Shown here piece after piece: positions 7,723 to 16,603 of a stretch of DNA of 64,000 nt. The stretch's first letter is position 1. Each line of letters begins with the position of its first letter. The stretch is taken from assembly GCF_025950235.1 (NCBI RefSeq), contig NZ_JAPDDT010000009.1, forward strand, positions 124,001-188,000, given 5' to 3'. The stretch comes from Luteolibacter arcticus (GTDB taxonomy: Bacteria; Verrucomicrobiota; Verrucomicrobiia; Verrucomicrobiales; Akkermansiaceae). Both the position numbers and the translations under genes were made by a program. The notes beneath the pieces were generated by a model. The model ran no database searches. It worked only from the letters and a program-made list of their open reading frames with translations, and was not told the origin of the DNA.

Positions 7723-8739
7723 TCACCTACCCCCCGCCGCGGCCTTCTTTCCCGGCGTCCAGACCCGGACTCCCGCCGAGCGCCGGTCCGGCTGGTAAAA
7801 GAAGCCTTCCAGTCCATGCCTTCCTTCGAGATCGGCGAGCGCCGTCTCAAGCTTCGGCCAGCGCCACCGGAACCCCTCTTCGCGCAACCGCCGTGGATCC
7901 GCCCAGCGGCTCTTGAGAATGAGTTCGGTCTCGGTCTTCATCGCCCGGGCTCCGATCTCCAGCATCCACCGCGTCGCCGGCAGCCCGAAAGGCGCGCCCT
8001 GCTGCTCGCGGAAAGCCTTCATCAGCTCGCGGTTGGTCGGGTGCTCCGGCGCGGTCAGGTTGTAAACGCCATCCCGCCAGGGATCCGCGGCAATGAACTC
8101 GATCGCCGCGATGAAGTCGTCCATGTGAATCCAGCTCACCCGCTGGCGGCCATGACCCATGCGCCCCCCCAGCCCGCGCCGGGTCAAATGCCGCAGCACC
8201 TCGAAGGCCGAGCCATCCTCGTAGGCCAGTACGATGCCGGTGCGCAGCGCCACCTTGCGGGTCGCTCCGGGCACCGGGGCCGCGAAAAACGCCTCCTCCC
8301 ACGCACGCGCCACCTCGACCGAAAAACCCTCGCCCGGCTCCCCTGTCCATTCATCCTGCGGGCGGTCCTCCGCGTGGCGATACAACGTCGCCGTGCTCGA
8401 ATTCACCCACAGCTTCGGCGGCACCTTGCAGGCGGCGATCGCTTCGCCGATCACCCGGGTCGAGTCCGTCCGCGAGTCGAAGATCTCGCGGCGGTTCTTT
8501 TCATCGTAGCGGCAGTTCACGCTGCGCCCCGCGAGATTGATCACCTGCTCCGCGCCTTCCAGCGCCAGCGCCCATGGACCGATGGTCCGGCCGTCCCATT
8601 CGAGGAACATCCCGTCGCCGCTCCACCCGTCACGATGCCGTGCGACACATACCACTTCACGGCCCTGGCGCTGGTAATACCGCGCCAGATAGCGGCCCAA
8701 AAAGCCGTTAGCACCGAAAATTACAATCTGAGGATTCAT
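7723..8739 (-). CDS. TIGR01777 family NAD-dependent epimerase/dehydratase (YfcH-like)
   Basis: The 338-residue cytosolic protein has an extended SDR Rossmann fold: 'IFGANGFLGRYLARYYQRQG' at the N-terminus, then 'VINLAGRSVNCRY', which is characteristic of the TIGR01777/YfcH group. The C-terminal block 'YNLTAPEHPTNRELMKAFRE' and 'LPATRWMLEIGARAM' also belongs to this group. The substrate is not known for the family. The gene follows a GbsR/MarR regulator on the same strand, and the spacer between them carries a palindrome also found in front of that regulator. Confidence 0.9.
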   Translation of the reverse strand: MNPQIVIFGANGFLGRYLARYYQRQGREVVCVARHRDGWSGDGMFLEWDGRTIGPWALALEGAEQVINLAGRSVNCRYDEKNRREIFDSRTDSTRVIGEAIAACKVPPKLWVNSSTATLYRHAEDRPQDEWTGEPGEGFSVEVARAWEEAFFAAPVPGATRKVALRTGIVLAYEDGSAFEVLRHLTRRGLGGRMGHGRQRVSWIHMDDFIAAIEFIAADPWRDGVYNLTAPEHPTNRELMKAFREQQGAPFGLPATRWMLEIGARAMKTETELILKSRWADPRRLREEGFRWRWPKLETALADLEGRHGLEGFFYQPDRRSAGVRVWTPGKKAAAGGR

Positions 8740-8778
8740 TCGAGCCTCTCTTTCTTCCTAGTTCTTAAATTCCTCTCC

Positions 8779-8796
8779 TTTCGGAAAATTCTGAAA
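8779..8796. promoter_or_regulatory. Putative operator in front of the TIGR01777 gene
   Basis: The sequence TTTCGG-N6-CTGAAA lies 40 bases upstream of the start at 8739. It has the same arms (one mismatch) and the same 6-base spacing as the perfect palindrome at 9348-9365. A shared site in front of a MarR-type regulator and its downstream gene suggests that this regulator binds both. Confidence 0.4.
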
Positions 8797-8820
8797 ATTC
8801 ACTCCAATAGCATTGCCCCG

Positions 8821-9342
8821 TCAGCCCAGCAGCTTCGCGGCGAGTTGGATGGCAAAGCCGTGCTTCATCGCGCCCACCTTGTCCGCCACCTTGGAGGCGA
8901 AACCGACAAACTCCTCCAACTGCCGCATCTGGGCGTGGAACGCCTTGCCCTCCGCCGAGGAAAGCTGCCGGGTGGTCTCCGAGCACTGGCTGAGCACGCC
9001 CAGCGCCGGCTCGATCTCGCGCTTCTTCCGCTCTCGCGTGACGATGGTGAAAATCTGCCAGACGTCTTTCTCCGCCTCGAAAAACTCGCGGCGCTCGCCC
9101 TTCTTCACCACCACCCGTACCAGCCCCCATGCCACCAGCTCCTTGAGGTTGGAGTGAGCGTTGCCACGGCTGATCTGCAGTTCCGCCATCGCCTCATCGG
9201 TGCTCACCGGTTCGGGCGCCGTCATCAGTAGCGCGTGAATTTGCGCCATGGTGCGATTGATCCCCCATTGCGATCCCATCGCCCCCCACTGGGCGACGAA
9301 TTCGTCGCGCGCCTGCTTCAAGATCGCTGCATCCTTGCTCAT
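8821..9342 (-). CDS. GbsR/MarR family transcriptional regulator
   Basis: The 173-residue protein has the winged-helix core of the GbsR branch of MarR regulators: 'GINRTMAQIHALLMTAPEPV', then 'MAELQISRGNAHSNLKELV' as recognition helix and 'VRVVVKKGERREFFEAEKDV' as wing. The C-terminal half is helical and probably dimerises. Relatives control glycine betaine or osmolyte genes, but none lies here, so the regulon is open. A perfect TTTCAG/CTGAAA palindrome ends 6 bases in front of the start codon, suggesting autoregulation. The downstream TIGR01777 gene carries a similar site. Confidence 0.88.
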   Translation of the reverse strand: MSKDAAILKQARDEFVAQWGAMGSQWGINRTMAQIHALLMTAPEPVSTDEAMAELQISRGNAHSNLKELVAWGLVRVVVKKGERREFFEAEKDVWQIFTIVTRERKKREIEPALGVLSQCSETTRQLSSAEGKAFHAQMRQLEEFVGFASKVADKVGAMKHGFAIQLAAKLLG

Positions 9343-9347
9343 GGTGT

Positions 9348-9365
9348 TTTCAGTATTTCCTGAAA
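9348..9365. promoter_or_regulatory. Putative operator of the GbsR/MarR regulator
   Basis: A perfect inverted repeat TTTCAG-TATTTC-CTGAAA lies between 6 and 23 bases upstream of the regulator's start codon. Its position would let a bound dimer block transcription. See the similar site at 8779-8796. The rest of 9343-9585 shows no gene; it holds only a direct repeat TTGTCAGA at 9444-9451 and 9463-9470. Confidence 0.45.
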
Positions 9366-9585
9366 CTTCAAACTTTCAAGGGGAAATTCCGGCCGATCCC
9401 ACCCGCTCTTTCAAGTCGTTCAAACACCGTCACATGTGCGGCCTTGTCAGAGCGGTTAGAAATTGTCAGACTTCCGGAACATTACAGCAATCGGTGATTC
9501 CGCCTCCCCGGGTTCAGGTTTCGCCATAGCGCCGGGCGGCGCCCCTCACGCCTTGGCTTGGTTTCCAAGATCCATCCATCGCGTC

Positions 9586-12500
9586 ATGACTACGTCCCGA
9601 ATCGTCGCCCTCCTCGGCGCCTGCGCCCTCGTCCACTCTGCCCAAGCCGCACTGCTCGCCGGCTGGGAAACCACCGGCCAATCCGATTGGGGTGACCAGG
9701 AAATGGAGCACACTCAGAAGCACCCCAATGTCACGGTCGGCGGCCTGACCCGCGGCGAGGGGGTTACCATCGAAGGCAATCCCACCGACGACGGCTGGGG
9801 CGGCGAGGGTTGGCACGCGGGATCATACGAGCAAGGGATCGACGACGATCGTTTCATCACCTTCACCCTCGCTCCGAAGGCAGGGGCCGCGCTTTCGGTC
9901 CACACCTTCACGCTTCACTACCGGCGCTCCACCAATGGCCCGCAAGTGGCCGCCCTCCAGTTCCAAATCGGCAACGGGGCTTTCGTTGACGTCGAAGAGA
10001 TGGGGCTCGACGCCCCTCCCAACACCCCCGGAATCGCCAACGACATCGACCTCTCCTCAATCCAGGAACTCCAGAATCTAACCGGCAATACGATCACCTT
10101 CCGCCTGATCCCCTACGCCGCGGGCAACGCCGGGGGCGATTTCTATGTCTGGGGAGAATCCCCCGGCCTGGATTTGACCGTGCAAGGAACGGTCAGCGGA
10201 TCCAGCGGCGGTGATACCACCCCGCCGTCTCTCATCGGCCTCACGCCGACCGACAATGCCACCAACCTGCTGGTGCCCACGACGCTCACGGCAGTATTCA
10301 ACGAGGGCATTGCCCGAGGCAGCGGCACCATTCTGGTCAAGGAAACCGCGACCGATGCGATCGTGAATGCCCTCGACGCCACTGATCCCGCCCAAGTCGT
10401 GGTGGGGGTCAACCAGATCGATCTGGTGATGGCCAATCCGCTGGCCCCCGGCACCGCCTATCACGTGGAAATCCCAGCCGGAGCGGTGGTCGATCTCGCC
10501 GGTACTCCGAATGCGTTTGCCGGCTTCACCGACAGCGAAACGTGGAACTTCACCACCGCCGAAGTCATCGACCCGCCGGTCGTGGTGGTGAACAAGTACT
10601 TCAATGGCTCGCCCGAGCGGATCGAACTGCTCGTCACCGGCAACGGAACGCCGGGCTCCACCGTGGACATGCGCGGGATGATCCTGAAGGACTTCAGCGC
10701 GAATATCGACGCTGACCTCGGAGGCAAGCTGATCTTCACCACCTCCGACCTTTGGTCAGCCGTGCCGGTCGGCACCCTGATCACGCTCACCAACTGGGCC
10801 GGCAGTCCGGACCTCAGCGCCACGGACTTCACGCTCTCGGTGGGCCTGATGGACTCCGCCTGTTTCACCCCGGTCCCTGACTCGCCGGAAATAGATCTCA
10901 CCGCCACCGACATGGTGATGATCAAGGCAGCCGGCAGCGATCCCGCGGGGACCGACGGTGGCATCCATGCCTTGGCCGCCGGACTTCCTCCGGCACAGTC
11001 CCTCTTCGCGTCCTTCACCGGTGCCAAAATGATCACCGCCGCCACCACCGGCACCAATCTCGGGGTGAAGGCCAACAACGCCACCGCCACACTCGCCGAC
11101 TACATGTCCGGCTCTGATGCCAGCGCCGGGCTGGTATTGACGCTCGATGACTTCGGCGCTCCCAATAGCGGTCCCAATGCCGCCTTCATTGCGGCCCTGC
11201 GCGGTCGAACCGCCGGCCAGGGCGATGGCATCGCGACGGTCACCAACGCCACCCTCGACAGTGCGCTGCTGGGTTCCCCGATCTTCGATGCCGGCCAGAC
11301 CGGAAACTCGCTCAAGGTCTCGCTGCTTGCCCAAGCGGGCACCACCCCGCTTTCGCAGGTCAACATCACGATCCCCGCGGCCCTCGGCACGCCATCCGGA
11401 GCCGTCCTTACCGGTCCGGCATCTGTAGGTGCCGCGGTGTCCGTAAACGGCCAAACGATTCAGGTGACATCGGCGGCGGTGACTACCGGCAACGCACTGG
11501 AAGTGACCATCAGCGGAATTTCCACCCCGGAAACTCCACAGGTATCCAACCAGGGAATCTATCCGCTCGCGATTTCAACGACGGGTGTGGGCGGCTCCTT
11601 GACGCCCCTCTCCACCCCGGCCGCCGCACGAGTGGCAACTCCGATCAACAGCTTGCGCGACACGGATGCCAACGGCTTCGCGTTCGACTCCGGACTGCTG
11701 GTTGCGGTGTCCGGCACGGTGACCGAAGAGGACTTCGGCGGCGGCGCGGCCAACTTCAGCGGCTTCCTTCAGGACACCACCGGCGGGATCTGCATCTCCT
11801 CACCGGGCCTGAATCTAGGGCTGCTCCGCGGTTACCGGTTCACCGTCCTCGGCACCGTCACCCAGACCAATGGACAAACCGCCATCGTCCCGGTCTCGTC
11901 GGCGCATATCGTCAACCGCGGTCCGGTCCCGGAGATCCTCGGTACCACGACCACCCTGCCTGCCCTCTTCGCCAATCACGAAGCCCGCGAGGGATCCTTG
12001 CTGACCATTCGGAACGTCGTGCTCGACTCGGGAACCTGGGGACCTGGAGCCACAGTCGTGCTTCGCGATCCCTCGGGAAATACCTTCGAAGTCCGAGTCC
12101 AGCCCGGTTCGACCCTCGCATCCCCCCCCTCCTTCCCCATCATCATCACCGGCATTCTCGGCCAATCCGACGCCACAGCTCCCTTCACGGGCAGCTACTA
12201 TCTCATGCCGCGTGACATCGGCGATGCGGTGCATCTCCCCGACATCCAAGCGTGGATGTACGATAACAATGTGACGAGCAGCAGCGCGGACGACGATCAC
12301 GATGGCCACGACAATGCCTTCGAGTATGCCTTCGGCCTTGATCCCCATTCAGCGACCTCGCTGAATCCGATCCCCATTCCGCTGAAAAGAGCCACGGGCA
12401 AGTTCACCTACACCCGCCGAGTCCCCGGGCTGACCGGGCTCGAGTATCGCGTCTTTGTGTCGACAAATCTGAGCACCTGGAACGAAGACACCGAAGCTGC

Positions 12501-12609
12501 TTCAAACATCACAAACACGTCGGGATCGGTTGAAACGGTGGAAGTTACCTTGAGCCCGCCGGATCCGATGAATGGCTCGAAACGGTTCGTGAAGGTCCAA
12601 GCGGACTAG
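9586..12609 (+). CDS. Large secreted protein with Ig-like, lamin-tail-like and OB-like domains
   Basis: I chose the ATG at 9586 because it starts a clean signal peptide ('RIVALLGACALVHSAQA'); the longer frame from 9463 does not. The 1007-residue protein then shows a beta-rich region, a bacterial Ig-like domain of the SbsA/Big_5 type (about residues 205-325, 'PPSLIGLTPTDNATNL' to 'TWNFTTAE'), a lamin-tail-like segment (about 330-450, 'VVVNKYFNGSPERIELL'), and an OB-like segment (about 700-880). It ends in an Asp-rich tail ('DDDHDGHDNAFEYAFG') and a last beta domain. It is exported, probably to the cell surface. No catalytic residues are recognised. A nuclease-associated OB role is possible but no nuclease domain is seen. 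Confidence 0.8.
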   Translation: MTTSRIVALLGACALVHSAQAALLAGWETTGQSDWGDQEMEHTQKHPNVTVGGLTRGEGVTIEGNPTDDGWGGEGWHAGSYEQGIDDDRFITFTLAPKAGAALSVHTFTLHYRRSTNGPQVAALQFQIGNGAFVDVEEMGLDAPPNTPGIANDIDLSSIQELQNLTGNTITFRLIPYAAGNAGGDFYVWGESPGLDLTVQGTVSGSSGGDTTPPSLIGLTPTDNATNLLVPTTLTAVFNEGIARGSGTILVKETATDAIVNALDATDPAQVVVGVNQIDLVMANPLAPGTAYHVEIPAGAVVDLAGTPNAFAGFTDSETWNFTTAEVIDPPVVVVNKYFNGSPERIELLVTGNGTPGSTVDMRGMILKDFSANIDADLGGKLIFTTSDLWSAVPVGTLITLTNWAGSPDLSATDFTLSVGLMDSACFTPVPDSPEIDLTATDMVMIKAAGSDPAGTDGGIHALAAGLPPAQSLFASFTGAKMITAATTGTNLGVKANNATATLADYMSGSDASAGLVLTLDDFGAPNSGPNAAFIAALRGRTAGQGDGIATVTNATLDSALLGSPIFDAGQTGNSLKVSLLAQAGTTPLSQVNITIPAALGTPSGAVLTGPASVGAAVSVNGQTIQVTSAAVTTGNALEVTISGISTPETPQVSNQGIYPLAISTTGVGGSLTPLSTPAAARVATPINSLRDTDANGFAFDSGLLVAVSGTVTEEDFGGGAANFSGFLQDTTGGICISSPGLNLGLLRGYRFTVLGTVTQTNGQTAIVPVSSAHIVNRGPVPEILGTTTTLPALFANHEAREGSLLTIRNVVLDSGTWGPGATVVLRDPSGNTFEVRVQPGSTLASPPSFPIIITGILGQSDATAPFTGSYYLMPRDIGDAVHLPDIQAWMYDNNVTSSSADDDHDGHDNAFEYAFGLDPHSATSLNPIPIPLKRATGKFTYTRRVPGLTGLEYRVFVSTNLSTWNEDTEAASNITNTSGSVETVEVTLSPPDPMNGSKRFVKVQAD

Positions 12610-12677
12610 TCCGTCGCTTGGCAAGCAGGGGAACGCGTCTAGCTTGTCGGGTTCGGTTGAATTTACCGAGCCAATGA

Positions 12678-14015
12678 ATGACTCGTCTACTCTCCATCAT
12701 TATTGCCGCTCTCCTTGGAATATCGGGAGTCGCGGCAGCGGCTCCCTTACGAGTGCTGGCGATTGGCGACAGCATGACGGAGGAGTATGCCTACGAATTC
12801 CCGTTCTCCGCGCCGGAATCCCAGCCCACCAATGCCAATACCCGGAGTTGGCCGGAGCTGCTGCGGATCTTCCGTCCGACTGAAGCCAGCCTAGGCCCTT
12901 TGGAGGCCACCGGCGGAAGCTACCTTGATCTGCGGAATGCCGGGCACGAGTGGAACTTCGGGATTCCCGGGATGACGATGATCTTCTGGAAGAACCTGCT
13001 CTACAACACGCCCTCGGATGACAAGGACGAGAAGGTGCTGAAGTTCGGGTATGGCCTGACTCGCGATGCTCTCGAAGATGAAATCGGCGTCGCCCAGGTG
13101 GTGGTGATCCTGTTAGGAGCGAACGACCTCAAGAAGGAATACAACGACCTCTTCAACAACACGGAGGACCCTGAATTCCTAACGGAATTGGTGAGCACCT
13201 ACCTCAACCACATCCATGCCTGGGTGAGGATCCTCCGCCCCAACGTTCCTATTATCGTCTGCACTGTGCCAGATGTCGGGGCGACTCCGCAGATCTCAGG
13301 CACCTATAATATCCCCGCCAAACAGGCGAGCACGCGGGCCAAGATCGCGGCCTTCAATCAGGCAGTCATCACGTGGGCAGCCGGCAAGAATCCCGCTCCC
13401 ACCATCGCGCGACTCGACCGCTTGACCGACCGGCTTTTCGACGAGCATCCCTTCCAACTCAATGGAACCGTCTTCAACATCACACCTCACCCGGAGAATC
13501 CTCCGACGAGCATTTTCTGTCGCGACGGCTTCCACGTGGCAACCATGGCGCAGGCGCTGATCGCCAACGAAATCATGGTGGCGATCAATGCCAAGCTCGG
13601 CACCAATCTAACGCCGTTCTCGAACCGCGAGATCCTGCAAAACCTGCTCGGGCTGAATCCCGATCAACCCTACCTGACCTGGGTTTCCGGAGCGGGGCTA
13701 CCGGGGTCCGCCATGAACGCCGACCCCGACCACGATGGCCTGCCCAATGTGCTGGAGTTCGCCATGGGCACTCCGCCGGGATCCTTCAGCCGTCCGCTCA
13801 CTGGCAGCTTCGCACCGGGACGATCGCTCTCGTGGCGGCCCGATCCCTTGGGGCTGCGTTTCGCGAACCTGATTCCCCAAGAGTCCACCAACCTGACGAC
13901 ATGGACGCCGGTCCCACCGGCCCGAACGCAAACGGCGGGCGACGGAACAGTGTCCGTCACGCCCGCCGCGGGGTCGAAGGGATTTGTGCGATTGCAAGCG
14001 ACGCCGAAGCCTTAG
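12678..14015 (+). CDS. Secreted SGNH/GDSL-family hydrolase
   Basis: The 445-residue protein has a signal peptide ('LLSIIIAALLGISGVAAAA') followed by an SGNH hydrolase domain (about residues 28-320). Block I is 'VLAIGDSMTEEYAYEFP' with nucleophile Ser, the GxND block is 'VVILLGANDLKKEY', and 'CRDGFHVATMAQAL' supplies the Asp and His of the triad. Such enzymes are esterases or acetyl-esterases acting on polysaccharides or lipids; the substrate is unknown. After the catalytic domain comes 'NADPDHDGLPNVLEFAMG', the acidic motif of verrucomicrobial secreted proteins, and a closing beta domain ending in FVRLQA. It follows another secreted protein by 69 bases and could be co-transcribed. Confidence 0.85.
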   Translation: MTRLLSIIIAALLGISGVAAAAPLRVLAIGDSMTEEYAYEFPFSAPESQPTNANTRSWPELLRIFRPTEASLGPLEATGGSYLDLRNAGHEWNFGIPGMTMIFWKNLLYNTPSDDKDEKVLKFGYGLTRDALEDEIGVAQVVVILLGANDLKKEYNDLFNNTEDPEFLTELVSTYLNHIHAWVRILRPNVPIIVCTVPDVGATPQISGTYNIPAKQASTRAKIAAFNQAVITWAAGKNPAPTIARLDRLTDRLFDEHPFQLNGTVFNITPHPENPPTSIFCRDGFHVATMAQALIANEIMVAINAKLGTNLTPFSNREILQNLLGLNPDQPYLTWVSGAGLPGSAMNADPDHDGLPNVLEFAMGTPPGSFSRPLTGSFAPGRSLSWRPDPLGLRFANLIPQESTNLTTWTPVPPARTQTAGDGTVSVTPAAGSKGFVRLQATPKP

Positions 14016-14019
14016 CCGG

Positions 14020-14943
14020 TCACTTGTCGACCTTCACCTTGAAGTCGCCGATGGCCCACTGGATGCCGGCGAGGTAGTGGCTCAGGATGGTAGGGTTCCA
14101 GTACATCTCGTGGTTGTGGCCGATCGAGCAATAGAAGACCCGGCCCTTGCCCCATGAGTGCGCCCACGCGACGCCGAAGTCACCATCGGTGCGCTTGATG
14201 CCGCCGACTTTCATGTCGGTCTTCTCGGTGTCGAGACGCAGCAGCATGTGGTACTTCTTCGAGTCGTAAGGAGCCTTGAACTGATAGATCTCTTCTTTGA
14301 ATTCCTGGTTCTTGCCTTCAAACATCGCGACCAGCGGATGCTTCTCCTGACCCGGCTCGACCTTGATCGAGACCTCGTGGCCCGCACCCCATGGATGGCC
14401 ATCGAAGTAGCCGCCGACCATCTCGCCGTACTCGGACCAGTTGTAGAAGGTGTCGGTCGCGGCGTGAATGCCGACGAAGCCTTTGCCGCCTCTCACGAAG
14501 TCCATGAGGCTCTTCTTGAGAACCTCGACCTTGGCCTCGGCATCCTTGCGAGCATCAGCGCTCATACCCTTCAGCACATCCTGTGGAGGCATGAAGGGAT
14601 CCATCGTGGTGCTGAGGAAAACGATGGCATCGAATTGATCGATCGTCTTCGGCTCGAAGTTCGCCAGGTCATCGCTGACCACGGTTTGGAAGGCGCCGGT
14701 TTTCTTGCCGAGCTCGGTAAGCGCGAGCTTGCCGGTTGGAATCGAGGCGTGGCGGAAACCCGCGGTCTTGGCGAAGACGAGCACCTTGCGCGCCTTGAAC
14801 GGCTTGGCGAAAGCTTTCTCGGGAAGCGCCTTGGCGATGGCCTCGGCCGCTCCGGGAGGGGCTTGCTCATTGTCCGGCCCGGCGGCGACGAGGAAGAACG
14901 CCGCGGCAGCGCCGGCGAGTGGAAGGAGGAGAGTTGCTTTCAT
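14020..14943 (-). CDS. ThuA domain-containing secreted protein
   Basis: The ATG at 14943 begins a signal peptide ('LLLPLAGAAAAFFLVAAG'). The 307-residue protein is mostly one ThuA domain: 'VLVFAKTAGFRHASI', 'FDAIVFLSTTMDPF', 'GKGFVGIHAATDTFYNW', 'GYFDGHPWGAGHEVSIKV' and 'VAWAHSWGKGRVFYCSIGHN'. ThuA folds resemble glutamine amidotransferases and were named after trehalose utilisation, but the biochemical role is not settled. It is the last gene of a minus-strand sugar catabolism cluster, although a 146-base spacer with an inverted repeat separates it from the Gfo/Idh/MocA gene. Confidence 0.88.
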   Translation of the reverse strand: MKATLLLPLAGAAAAFFLVAAGPDNEQAPPGAAEAIAKALPEKAFAKPFKARKVLVFAKTAGFRHASIPTGKLALTELGKKTGAFQTVVSDDLANFEPKTIDQFDAIVFLSTTMDPFMPPQDVLKGMSADARKDAEAKVEVLKKSLMDFVRGGKGFVGIHAATDTFYNWSEYGEMVGGYFDGHPWGAGHEVSIKVEPGQEKHPLVAMFEGKNQEFKEEIYQFKAPYDSKKYHMLLRLDTEKTDMKVGGIKRTDGDFGVAWAHSWGKGRVFYCSIGHNHEMYWNPTILSHYLAGIQWAIGDFKVKVDK

Positions 14944-14960
14944 GTTCGGGATTTCAAATT

Positions 14961-15082
14961 GTAGCGGCGGTCTATGACCGCCGGAAGATGGCGGCACTAG
15001 CCGCATCGTGAGGTTCGGTTTACTGACTCCACAGGGATGCGGCTTATGCCGCTGAAGTGCGACGGTCACAGACCGCCGCTAC
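14961..15082. repeat. REP-like imperfect inverted repeat element
   Basis: The outer arms GTAGCGGCGGTCTATGACCG (start 14961) and its complement ending at 15082 (from GACGGTCACAGACCGCC at 15061) pair over about 22 bases with few mismatches. Inside, GCGGCACTAGCCGCATC (14991) pairs with GATGCGGCTTATGCCGC (about 15036) with two mismatches. The whole 122-base unit can fold into one long hairpin in the spacer between two genes. Similar units recur in verrucomicrobial intergenic DNA as I remember them; only one copy is in this window. Confidence 0.6.
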
Positions 15083-15089
15083 ATCGCTA

Positions 15090-16250
15090 CTACGCACCGG
15101 GTTTGGTCCATGCTGCATTGTTTTTCGAGGAAGCGACAGCCGCCTCGATGAAGGCCATGCCGGCGACACCATCATCCACGGTCGGGAAGTCGTAGCCTTC
15201 CGGACGCGGGAACTTGCCTTGGATCTCGTCGCGGATGGCTTCGCTTGCGGCGAGGTAAACGTTCGCGAAAGCCTCGATGAAGGCTTCCGGGTGGCCGAAA
15301 GGCAGGCGCGTGACGCCGCCAGCCTCGGGACCATTGTAGGTATTGCCGCGACGCCAGGTCTCGCGGGGCTTGTCGAGCCACTTCACCACCAGTTCGTTCG
15401 GGTGCTCCTGGTGCCACTCGATCGAACCTTCCGTGCCGTAAACGCGGATGTTGAGGTTGTTCTCATCGCCGCTGGAAACCTGCGACGCGTAGATGATGCC
15501 CTTCACGCCGTTCTCGTAGCGGACGAGGATGTTGCCATCGTCATCAAGGTGGCGGCCGGGAATAAAGGTGGTCAGCTCGGCGGCGAGTTCCACGATCTCC
15601 AGCCCGGTGATGTAGCGAGCGAGGTTCTCGGCGTGCGTGCCGATGTCGCCGATGCAGTTCGAAACGCCCGAGGTATTCGGGTCCATTCGCCAGTTCGAGA
15701 TCGCGCCGTCGGCCGCGTCCTTGAAGGCGCTGGCAGCGTAGCCTTGCGGATACTCCGCTACGATCTTGAGCAGCTTCCCGAGCTTGCCGGATTTCACGAT
15801 CGCGCGGGCTTCCTTGACCATTGGGTAGCCGGTGTAGTTGTGGGTCAGCGCGAAGACCTTTCCGGACTTCTTCACCACGTCGACGAACCCTTTCGCCTCC
15901 GCGAGCGAGAACGCCAGCGGCTTGTCGCAGATCACGTTGATGCCGGCGTTGAGGAACGCGGTGGCCACCGGTACGTGGAGATTGTTGCGGACCACGATTG
16001 AGACGAAGTCGATGCGCTGGTCAGCGGGCAAGGCGGCTTCCTTCTGCGCCATCTCCTCGTAGGAGGTGTAAACGCGGGACGGATCGAGGTAGAAATCCTC
16101 GCCGGAAAGTCGGCTCTTCTCCGGATCGGAGGAGAAGCACCCGGCGACGAGTTCGATCTTGCCGTCGAGATTGGCAGCCATGCGGTGGACGCCGCCGATG
16201 AAGGCGCCACGGCCGCCGCCGACCATGCCCATGCGGAGTTTGCGATTCAT
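15090..16250 (-). CDS. Gfo/Idh/MocA family oxidoreductase
   Basis: The 386-residue protein is an NAD(P)-dependent sugar or cyclitol dehydrogenase-like enzyme. The N-terminal Rossmann fold has 'GMVGGGRGAFIGGVHRMA', the EKP-type motif appears as 'VICDKPLAFSLAEA' (Asp for Glu), and the C-terminal alpha/beta domain contains 'GDIGTHAENLARYITGLE', where His and nearby residues serve catalysis in the family. No signal peptide or lipobox is seen, so it is cytosolic. It belongs to a minus-strand cluster with a second Gfo/Idh/MocA protein and a sugar phosphate isomerase. The substrate cannot be inferred from sequence alone. Confidence 0.9.
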   Translation of the reverse strand: MNRKLRMGMVGGGRGAFIGGVHRMAANLDGKIELVAGCFSSDPEKSRLSGEDFYLDPSRVYTSYEEMAQKEAALPADQRIDFVSIVVRNNLHVPVATAFLNAGINVICDKPLAFSLAEAKGFVDVVKKSGKVFALTHNYTGYPMVKEARAIVKSGKLGKLLKIVAEYPQGYAASAFKDAADGAISNWRMDPNTSGVSNCIGDIGTHAENLARYITGLEIVELAAELTTFIPGRHLDDDGNILVRYENGVKGIIYASQVSSGDENNLNIRVYGTEGSIEWHQEHPNELVVKWLDKPRETWRRGNTYNGPEAGGVTRLPFGHPEAFIEAFANVYLAASEAIRDEIQGKFPRPEGYDFPTVDDGVAGMAFIEAAVASSKNNAAWTKPGA

Positions 16251-16284
16251 GTGGAAGTAGGGTCTGAGTTCGGGAATTTCCTGA

Positions 16285-16316
16285 ATGGAACCGCCAAGAC
16301 GCCAAGGACGCCAAGC
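16285..16316. repeat. Short GCCAAG tandem direct repeat
   Basis: The block GGAACCGCCAAGACGCCAAG continues with GACGCCAAG, giving three GCCAAG units at 9-base spacing upstream of the Gfo/Idh/MocA start. Tracts of this kind recur in intergenic DNA of environmental bacteria; I know of no proven function. The remaining spacer up to 16385 shows nothing else. Confidence 0.45.
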
Positions 16317-16385
16317 CGGAAAATTAAATGTTCTATTAGAGGATCGAGAACCAACCTGTCACCCCTGCGATTTGCAGCAGAGGAT

Positions 16386-16580
16386 TCAGGTTAGAGTCTC
16401 AATCGTTTCCTTCACGAAGACACACAGGACGACGTGGCCGGCCCCTTGCCATACAGGGATGACGCAGGTGGAAAAGAGTTCCCAGCCCGCCTTCTGCATG
16501 TCGTTCAGGTATTGGTCGAGTTTGTTCGAGTCGACCTGCCCGTTTTTGATCGGCCACTGGGAGGTCTTATATTCTTTCAT
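16386..16580 (-). CDS. DUF4177-like small protein
   Basis: The 64-residue protein (ATG at 16580, with a longer start at 16598 possible) reads 'MKEYKTSQWPI', then 'LDQYLNDMQKAGWELFSTCV' and an end beta strand 'VVLCVFVKETIE'. The pattern of an initial strand, a helix ending in GWEL and two strands is that of DUF4177, a small cytosolic family without a known function. It sits between two Gfo/Idh/MocA genes on the same strand. It has no signal peptide or cysteine motif. Confidence 0.7.
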   Translation of the reverse strand: MKEYKTSQWPIKNGQVDSNKLDQYLNDMQKAGWELFSTCVIPVWQGAGHVVLCVFVKETIETLT

Positions 16581-16603
16581 GAAGGAAACAACCGGCAATC
16601 AGA

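Noticed and set aside
9463..9585. Longer start for the large secreted protein
   Set aside because: The extra 41 residues are not signal-like, and a clean signal peptide begins at ATG 9586.
13930..13975. GC-rich hairpin near the end of the SGNH hydrolase gene
   Set aside because: The bases encode ordinary protein sequence (TAGDGTVSV) within the reading frame and no T-run follows, so it is not called as a terminator.
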